From: Gilliamella sp. B3022 | GTDB taxonomy: Bacteria; Pseudomonadota; Gammaproteobacteria; Enterobacterales; Orbaceae | DNA length: 64,000 nt | Direction of reading: 5' to 3' | Assembly: GCF_028751545.1 (NCBI RefSeq) | Contig: NZ_CP071867.1 | Location: 779,306-843,305, forward strand | Part shown: piece by piece, positions 57,828 through 64,000 of the stretch | How the letters are laid out: the number at the start of each line of letters is the position of its first letter | Numbering within the stretch: the first letter of the stretch is position 1 | Made by a program: the position numbers and the translations under genes | The notes under the pieces: model-generated | What the model was told of the DNA's origin: nothing | What the model saw: only the letters and a program-made list of their open reading frames with translations | Databases searched by the model: none

Positions 57828-58910
57828 CTATCCCCAAATTCGTTGCACATGAACAGTAATTTCTTCGCGATCATGATAAAGCTGTTTAGCCTGAATTTGA
57901 ACATTGATTTGATTATTATTTAATTCATCGTTGAGTAACTTTATATTTTGTTTTACTTCTTCATACCTTTTTTTCATTGGTAATTTAAGATTAAAAATAG
58001 TTTCTCGACACCAACCGTTAATAAGCCATTTGGCTATTAATTGCGTTACTTTAGTCGGCTTTTCAACCATATCACAAACTAACCAATAAATATTATGCTT
58101 TTTAGGTATAAATTTAAAGCCATCTTCACGATAATGTTTAACTTGCCCAGTTTCCATTAACTTATCATTCATTGGACCATTATCAATAGCATAAACCATC
58201 ATACTTCTTTTGACTAATTGATAAGTCCAACCGCCTGGGCAAGCACCTAAATCAACCGCGTTTAAACCACCTTTTAAGCGTTCATCCCATTCCTCATAAG
58301 GAATAAAAATATGGAAAGCCTCTTCTAATTTTAATGTAGAACGACTTGGTGCATCAGCAGGAAATTTTAGTCTTGGTATTCCCATATAAAATGGTGAATT
58401 ATTCTGGCTTAAAGAATAACCAACATAACAACTATTGCTATTAGTAAAAAATAGATGAATAACAGGTTTTGTTGGATTTTCAACTTTTAACAAAATACGT
58501 TTACTTCGCAATGCTTGACGAAGTGGTACAGTAAATTTGCGACAAAATCCAGCTAATTCTTTACCTTCATTCGTATCAGGAACTTCTACACGCACATCAC
58601 CTGCATTATTTATTAGACCAGATAACGCATTAATTATTGAAGTGATCCGATCGTTAGCTGGCAAATTAGTCAATAAATCACCGGATACAAACATTTGTCT
58701 AGCAAAAATCAGGGTACGAAAAGAGAGTTTTTTTATCAGTATTGTAGCTTGATCATCTTGATAACATTCAAAAGTGACATACCCACTGTTTTCTATCACT
58801 TTGGCAAAACCAAATATTTCTAGTTGTGCAGCTCTATCTGTGATTTCTGCAGCACATTCTTTTTCAAAACCACAACGACAGTATAGAATAATTTTATTTA
58901 GTTTTTGCAT
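57828..58910 (-). CDS. rlmM: 23S rRNA 2'-O-ribose C2498 methyltransferase RlmM
   Basis: 360 aa (E. coli 366). An N-terminal THUMP-like domain ([20 protein letters not shown]) is followed by a Rossmann methyltransferase: [47 protein letters not shown] (AdoMet site), [22 protein letters not shown] (catalytic Asp) and KLPMKKRY (catalytic Lys). AdoMet-dependent modification of the peptidyl-transferase region. Gap of 22 bases to lpoA. Confidence 0.93.
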   Translation of the reverse strand: MQKLNKIILYCRCGFEKECAAEITDRAAQLEIFGFAKVIENSGYVTFECYQDDQATILIKKLSFRTLIFARQMFVSGDLLTNLPANDRITSIINALSGLINNAGDVRVEVPDTNEGKELAGFCRKFTVPLRQALRSKRILLKVENPTKPVIHLFFTNSNSCYVGYSLSQNNSPFYMGIPRLKFPADAPSRSTLKLEEAFHIFIPYEEWDERLKGGLNAVDLGACPGGWTYQLVKRSMMVYAIDNGPMNDKLMETGQVKHYREDGFKFIPKKHNIYWLVCDMVEKPTKVTQLIAKWLINGWCRETIFNLKLPMKKRYEEVKQNIKLLNDELNNNQINVQIQAKQLYHDREEITVHVQRIWG

Positions 58911-58955
58911 TTCGTATTTTTACTCATCAAACAGACACTATAAAAAATAATTGGA

Positions 58956-59906
58956 TTAATCAGATTGAACATCATCAGTATACAAAGGTGCTTCCCCCTT
59001 TGGACGAGTTTTAAATCGTCGGTGTAACCACATATATTGTTCTGGAGCTTTTAAAATTTCCTTTTCAATAGCTTTATTCATAAAAGTTGCTGCTCGTACA
59101 TCATCTTCAATAGGATAGCCTTCAAGCGCTGGTGTTACATATACTGTATAGCGACCATTTTTCTCACGCTTAGGTGTAAATGGAATAATGGCGGGTTGTC
59201 CTAATTTAACCAATATGCGTGTACCTATCGTAGTTGCTGCTTTTTCTACTGAAAATAATGGAGCAAATACACTATTTTTAGGTCCATAATCATGATCTGG
59301 GGCATACCAAAGTAACTCTCCATTTTTTAATGCACGGATCATACCCTTGGTATTATAGCGATCTAACATGTATTTATTAGATTTGAGTCTACCTTTAAGC
59401 TGAATATAATCCATTACCAGATTATCATTTGGTCGATAAACCCCTACGCCAGGATGACTCATTCCCAAAATACGCGCTCCCAATTCTAATGTTAAAAAAT
59501 GGATTCCAATAAGTAAAACACCTTGACCGGATTGCTGTACATTTTTGATATATGGATCACCAACAATAGAAGAATGTTTAGCTAATCTTTTATCAGACCA
59601 GAACCATGCCATTCCTGTTTCAAAAATAGCTAATCCTGTGGAAATAAAATTTCTTCGTAATATTTGATCACGTTCAAGCTGTGATTTTTCAGGAAAACAA
59701 AGTTTAAGATTTTGTCTTGCTGTTTCTTTACGCTTACCAATTAATTTCATTGAAAGCAATCCTAAACCTTTTCCTAATTGATAAATTACTGGGTAAGGAA
59801 ATAAAACAATTAAATATAAAATGCCAATACCAAACCACGTTAACCAGTAACGAGGGTGAAGTAGGCGTTTAGTAAAGATAGGATGGATTTCCTGATTTTG
59901 ACTCAT
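58956..59906 (-). CDS. lpxL: lipid A lauroyl acyltransferase LpxL
   Basis: 316 aa (E. coli 306). Adds the first secondary acyl chain to Kdo2-lipid IVA at the inner membrane. LLHPRYWLTWFGIGILYLIV is the membrane anchor and opening of LpxL; the HX4E acyltransferase motif is in GIHFLTLELGARI; GVYRPNDN, WYAPDHDYGPKNSVF and APEQYMWLHRRFKTRP are typical. Closest pattern is LpxL rather than LpxM or LpxP. An unusual 14-residue acidic tail ends the protein. Confidence 0.92.
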   Translation of the reverse strand: MSQNQEIHPIFTKRLLHPRYWLTWFGIGILYLIVLFPYPVIYQLGKGLGLLSMKLIGKRKETARQNLKLCFPEKSQLERDQILRRNFISTGLAIFETGMAWFWSDKRLAKHSSIVGDPYIKNVQQSGQGVLLIGIHFLTLELGARILGMSHPGVGVYRPNDNLVMDYIQLKGRLKSNKYMLDRYNTKGMIRALKNGELLWYAPDHDYGPKNSVFAPLFSVEKAATTIGTRILVKLGQPAIIPFTPKREKNGRYTVYVTPALEGYPIEDDVRAATFMNKAIEKEILKAPEQYMWLHRRFKTRPKGEAPLYTDDVQSD

Positions 59907-60119
59907 ATTAAGATTAAGTTATTGTTAATAACAAAGTTGATTATTATATACTATATCTTGATTTAAAGGGCAAAAAATAGAAAGATCTTCGAAACAATAA
60001 TTTATTGAATAAAGTATAGTTAATACAGATCACAACAATATATAATTATTTGCTGTGATCTTCGTTCTTTAAATTTTATATGCTAACGTAATATTTTTCT
60101 GAAACTTTTTTATAAGAAT

Positions 60120-60914
60120 CTAAACCGCAACAGGTGCTTTGATCGCAGGGTAAGGATCATAGTCAATAATTTCAAAGTCCTCAAACTCATAGTCAAAAAT
60201 TGTTGGTGGTTTACGTCTAATAACAAGTTTTGGCAGTGCCCTAGGAGTTCGACTCAATTGTAAATGAGTTTGCTCCAGATGGTTTGAATATAGGTGCGTA
60301 TCACCACCAGTCCAAACAAAATCGCCCACATCCAAATTACACTGCTGAGCAATCATATGAATCAACAGTGAATAGCTAGCGATATTAAATGGTAATCCTA
60401 AAAACACATCGCAAGAACGTTGATAAAGCTGACAAGAAAGTTTACCATCAACGACATAAAATTGAAAAAATGCATGACATGGAGCTAAAGCCATTTGATC
60501 CAATTCCCCAACATTCCAGGCAGAAATGATTAGACGCCTTGAATCAGGATCATTTTTGATTTGATCTATCAGTTGTGATACTTGATCGATGTGCTGACCG
60601 TTAGGCGAAGTCCATGCTCGCCACTGTTTTCCATAAACAGGACCTAAATTACCATTCTCATCTGCCCATTCATCCCAAATAGTTACTTTATTATCTTTTA
60701 GATAGTTAATATTTGTGTCGCCTTTTAAAAACCATAGTAATTCATGAATGATAGAACGTAAATGGCATTTTTTTGTAGTGACTAATGGAAATCCATCTTG
60801 TAAATTAAACCGCATTTGATGACCAAAAATGGATAATGTTCCAGTTCCTGTTCGGTCTGACTTAGGCGCACCTTCAGCTAAAATCTTTTGCATAAGTGCT
60901 AAATACTGTTTCAT
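60120..60914 (-). CDS. thyA: thymidylate synthase
   Basis: 264 aa, the E. coli length. Converts dUMP to dTMP with methylene-tetrahydrofolate. [20 protein letters not shown], the catalytic cysteine in [32 protein letters not shown] and [11 protein letters not shown] are intact. Its ATG overlaps the lgt stop as ATGA, so the two are translationally coupled. Last gene of rppH-lgt-thyA. Confidence 0.98.
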   Translation of the reverse strand: MKQYLALMQKILAEGAPKSDRTGTGTLSIFGHQMRFNLQDGFPLVTTKKCHLRSIIHELLWFLKGDTNINYLKDNKVTIWDEWADENGNLGPVYGKQWRAWTSPNGQHIDQVSQLIDQIKNDPDSRRLIISAWNVGELDQMALAPCHAFFQFYVVDGKLSCQLYQRSCDVFLGLPFNIASYSLLIHMIAQQCNLDVGDFVWTGGDTHLYSNHLEQTHLQLSRTPRALPKLVIRRKPPTIFDYEFEDFEIIDYDPYPAIKAPVAV

Positions 60915-61780
60915 TGTGTTGTCGCCTTTTTGTTAACTCTATATGTATATAAAAGAAATAAAATACCAGCAAAAATCATTGGTAGGCATAAAATTTGTCC
61001 CATACTAATGATATTAAAAAATAGTCCCAATTGCTCATCAGGTTGTCTAAAGAATTCGATTATAAATCGAAATAAACCATAACAAAGCAAAAACAATCCA
61101 GAAACAGCACCAGTTGGTCTATTTTTACGAATGAACAAATTTAGAATGATAAATAAAACAATCCCTTCAAACATCATTTCATAAAGCTGAGAAGGATGTC
61201 TTGGTAAAATACCATTAAGAGTAGTATAAAGCGATAACCACTCTGGATGTGCTTGTACAAACATAAAATCAGCATGAGAGGAAGTTGGGAATAACATGCC
61301 AATGTGTGATTGAGTCACACGCCCCCAAAGTTCGCCATTAATGAAATTACCAAATCGTCCAAACATTAATCCAATAGGTACTAATGGAGCAACAAAGTCA
61401 GCTACTTGCATAAAGGTTTTATGATTCTTTTTTGCGAAAATTGCAATAACGCAAATTGCGCCTATTAAACCACCATGGAAAGACATACCGCCTTCCCAGA
61501 CTTTAAACAATATAATTGGATTTTCGATAAAAACTCTAAAATTATAAAAAAAGATATAACCTAATCGTCCGCCTATAAAAAGCCCTAAAAAACCCCAGAA
61601 TAGCAAATTTTCAACTTGTTGTGTTGTCCATTGGCTATTAGGTTTATTTGCCCTTCGTTTAGCTAAATAAAGTGCTCCAAGTACCCCAAATAAGTACATT
61701 GCACCATACCAATGGAGCGATATGGGACCTAGTGAAAAAGCAATTGGATTGAAATTAGGAAATTGTAAGTATTGATTCAT
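60911..61780 (-). CDS. lgt: prolipoprotein diacylglyceryl transferase
   Basis: 289 aa (E. coli 291), seven membrane segments. Transfers diacylglycerol to the lipobox cysteine of prolipoproteins such as LpoA above. [45 protein letters not shown] and the signature [16 protein letters not shown] are present. Overlaps rppH upstream (ATGA) and thyA downstream (ATGA). Confidence 0.96.
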   Translation of the reverse strand: MNQYLQFPNFNPIAFSLGPISLHWYGAMYLFGVLGALYLAKRRANKPNSQWTTQQVENLLFWGFLGLFIGGRLGYIFFYNFRVFIENPIILFKVWEGGMSFHGGLIGAICVIAIFAKKNHKTFMQVADFVAPLVPIGLMFGRFGNFINGELWGRVTQSHIGMLFPTSSHADFMFVQAHPEWLSLYTTLNGILPRHPSQLYEMMFEGIVLFIILNLFIRKNRPTGAVSGLFLLCYGLFRFIIEFFRQPDEQLGLFFNIISMGQILCLPMIFAGILFLLYTYRVNKKATTQ

Positions 61781-62349
61781 TTTTTAACACACTGTTTATT
61801 TTTTCGTTTATGAGCGAAGAAATTAAATCGTTTCTTCTTAGAAACATTTGCTATTGGCGCTTCCACCTCAGATTGGATGCTAAATACTAACAATGAAAAT
61901 TCTTTCATTGCTTTTCGATAAACTTCACGTTTAAAAGCAATAACCTGACGAATAGGATACCAATAACTAACCCACTTCCAATCATCAAATTCAGGAGTAG
62001 AAGACATATTAAGATTAATTACCGATGTATCAGAGATTAATTCTAATAAAAACCATTTCTGTTTTTGACCAATACAAACAGGTTGATTTTCCCAACGTAT
62101 CATTCGTTTAGGTAATTTATAGCGTAACCAACCGTTTGTAACGGATAGAATTTTTACATCTTGAGGTAATAATCCTACTTCTTCGTTTAATTCACGAAAC
62201 ATTGCCTGCTCAGGCGTTTCGTTTAGTTTTATTCCGCCCTGAGGAAACTGCCAAGAATTTTGTCCATAACGACGAGCCCAAAGTACTTGACCATACCTGT
62301 TACAAATAACTATTCCTACATTTGGACGGTAGCCATCATTATCAATCAC
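61777..62349 (-). CDS. rppH: RNA pyrophosphohydrolase RppH
   Basis: 190 aa (E. coli 176). Removes pyrophosphate from mRNA 5' ends and triggers RNase E decay. [20 protein letters not shown], the Nudix box [20 protein letters not shown] continuing VGL, and [23 protein letters not shown]. The C-terminus is basic ([16 protein letters not shown]), a common place for RNA contact. First of the rppH-lgt-thyA operon. Confidence 0.95.
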   Translation of the reverse strand: MIDNDGYRPNVGIVICNRYGQVLWARRYGQNSWQFPQGGIKLNETPEQAMFRELNEEVGLLPQDVKILSVTNGWLRYKLPKRMIRWENQPVCIGQKQKWFLLELISDTSVINLNMSSTPEFDDWKWVSYWYPIRQVIAFKREVYRKAMKEFSLLVFSIQSEVEAPIANVSKKKRFNFFAHKRKNKQCVKK

Positions 62350-62445
62350 TGACTACCTCAAAAAATTTATTCTTATATAGCTAAATTGTTTCATACATAC
62401 AGCAAGAAATAAATAGGAAAATGAATTAATCGAGTAAATATACCT

Positions 62446-63006
62446 TTATATAGTTTGTTTTTTAGATAATTTGATAATCGTTATAATATTAATTATGGCA
62501 AAAGTTACTTCAATTGCCAGACTACCTAAAGATCCTATCCATAAACTATAAATAATCCATAGAACACTGCTCATTAGTATAAGTAGCCGCATTTTCTGCT
62601 GTTGTAAACGAAATAATGCAATAGTAACTAATGTAGTACCGATAACAGATAAATAATGTATAAATTCAGTCGTATCGGGAGTAGTAAGAAAATAAAATAT
62701 CCACATTAAAGCAATAAAAAATAACATTGCTAACATATTTTTAGTGTAATTCGAAGTAATATTTCTAAATATATTGACTATATTAAGAATTGCCGCAGGA
62801 TAAGACTCTGGACCCAATAAGTAAAAGTGTACAGTCATAATGATATTAACAATTGTTAACTGCCAACGAAAAGCATTATCACTACGTTGTAAGAATGCAC
62901 TAATACCTACAAGATAACCTAAAATACCAATTAATTGAGGTAAAGTAGTATATCTATCAATAAAATCTGGGCCCATGAATTGATACAAAAAGTTTAGATT
63001 ATCCAT
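62446..63006 (-). CDS. YgjV-like inner membrane protein
   Basis: 186 aa, about six membrane segments. PQLIGILGYLVGISAFLQRSDNAFRWQL, VHFYLLGPESYPAAILNIVNIFRNI and YSLWIGSLGSLAIEVTFAIINI follow the YgjV/Imp-YgjV family pattern. Function unknown. It is flanked by rppH and the rRNA operon end and does not share a transcription unit with either, judging by the rRNA terminator upstream. Confidence 0.75.
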   Translation of the reverse strand: MDNLNFLYQFMGPDFIDRYTTLPQLIGILGYLVGISAFLQRSDNAFRWQLTIVNIIMTVHFYLLGPESYPAAILNIVNIFRNITSNYTKNMLAMLFFIALMWIFYFLTTPDTTEFIHYLSVIGTTLVTIALFRLQQQKMRLLILMSSVLWIIYSLWIGSLGSLAIEVTFAIINIITIIKLSKKQTI

Positions 63007-63163
63007 TGTTCACTCCATAGATAAATGGATCTAATAATTAGTTAGTAACTTACATATGAATAAACAATAAAAAAAATAGTTTATTAAAAGTGATTAATAA
63101 AATAATCATCTAATCACATACTCAAACATACAAACTTCTTTAGAAGTTTGTAATTTCTGTATG

Positions 63164-63191
63164 CAAAAAAGCCCAGCATTCCTGCTGGGCT
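63164..63191 (-). terminator. rho-independent terminator of the rRNA operon
   Basis: On the minus strand AGCCCAGCA and TGCTGGGCT form a perfect nine-base-pair, GC-rich stem with a four-base loop, followed by six T. It begins about 16 bases after the 5S gene. Confidence 0.9.
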
Positions 63192-63206
63192 CTCGATATA
63201 TTTAAA

Positions 63207-63325
63207 AGTCTGGCGGCTCCCTACTCTCACATGGGTAATACCCACACTACCATCGGCACTTCGGCGTTTCACTTCTGAGTTCGGCATGGGGTCAGGTGGG
63301 ACCACCGCGCTATTACCGCCAGACA
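63207..63325 (-). rRNA. rrf: 5S ribosomal RNA
   Basis: Recognised from the conserved 5S core on the minus strand (CCCACCTGACCCCATGCCGA and AACTCAGAAGTGAAACGCCG), with complementary ends TGTCTGGCGG and CCGCCAGAC. About 119 nt; ends are estimated to within a few bases. Confidence 0.95.
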
Positions 63326-63475
63326 TATTCTGTCTTCTCTTTTTCTATTGATGATGATTATCACATATCTTCACCAATTGCTCAATCCGGAACAAACTGT
63401 TTCATCAATCTTTCATCATCTTTCGATGATTTCTTAATCTCTCAACTTCGCGTATCCAAAACAACTCCGAGTTGT

Positions 63476-64000
<525 letters not shown>

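Noticed and set aside
57806-57904. Longer N-terminus of LpoA
   Set aside because: It overlaps rlmM and would bury the lipoprotein signal and lipobox cysteine that follow the ATG at 57805.
63326-63475. tRNA gene in the 23S-5S spacer
   Set aside because: The 150-base spacer shows no cloverleaf pattern or TTCRA-type T-loop sequence.

Overview
The window is about 64 kb of an AT-rich (roughly one-third GC) gammaproteobacterial chromosome. Nearly every gene has a clear Enterobacterales/Pasteurellales-type homologue, and many local gene orders are shared with E. coli: xerD-dsbC-recJ, envC-yibQ, glyQS, hemE-yjaG-hupA, argP/rpiA/serA, srlAEBD-gutM-srlR, rpmBG, lpoA-yraN-diaA and rppH-lgt-thyA. Low GC, a complete sorbitol PTS, a secreted GH28 pectinase and shikimate/quinate-type transporters fit an insect-gut member of the Orbaceae (Gilliamella-like). 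That placement is an inference from gene content, not a database match.

Layout. 1-720: decayed sequence with a frameshifted gene tail. 724-7256 (+): xerD, dsbC, recJ, mpl, nnr. 7279-7728: a perfect 12-copy hexamer repeat directly in front of a lone XRE-type regulator. 7824-10691 (-): serine catabolism, sdaC and sdaA, behind a CRP-type promoter. 11114-15025 (+): proS, a small tyrosine phosphatase, bepA. 15104-16776 (-): a histidine phosphatase and rluC. 16925-19805 (+): dsbB, rluA, rdgB, rapZ. 19806-21835 (-): yibQ and envC. 22046-26514 (+): glyQ, glyS, a YciC-like protein, ybaK. 26659-29758 (-): hupA, yjaG, hemE, argP. 29965-31940 (+): rpiA, serA. 32130-36271 (-): the sorbitol operon. 36548-42165 (+): dps, an FMN reductase, mutH, the GH28 enzyme and an orphan UlaA-like PTS EIIC. 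42206-49878 (-): argA, then a cluster resembling the E. coli ydi locus (two MFS carriers, aroL, ydiL, an AroE/YdiB-like dehydrogenase, a LysR regulator). 50173-50592 (+): rpmB, rpmG. 50845-63006 (-): gltP, gyrA, diaA, yraN, lpoA, rlmM, lpxL, thyA, lgt, rppH, a YgjV-like protein. 63207-64000 (-): 5S rRNA and the 3' part of 23S rRNA, the end of an rrn operon.

How it works together. Most of the window is housekeeping: DNA repair and topology, translation, envelope assembly and disulfide chemistry. The accessory functions concern nutrients plausible in a plant-feeding host's gut: sorbitol, serine, pectin, a ulaA-type PTS substrate and shikimate/quinate-type acids. Four of these units (sdaC, srl, GH28, ulaA-like) carry a CRP-like palindrome at the same distance from a -10-like hexamer, which suggests joint catabolite control.

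I found no CRISPR array, prophage, insertion sequence or tRNA gene. The most unusual items are the TAGTTT x12 tract, the ydi-like cluster that includes aroL, the loss of the second disulfide in DsbC, the His-to-Arg change in the GH28 active-site motif and an acidic insertion in the GyrA C-terminal domain.
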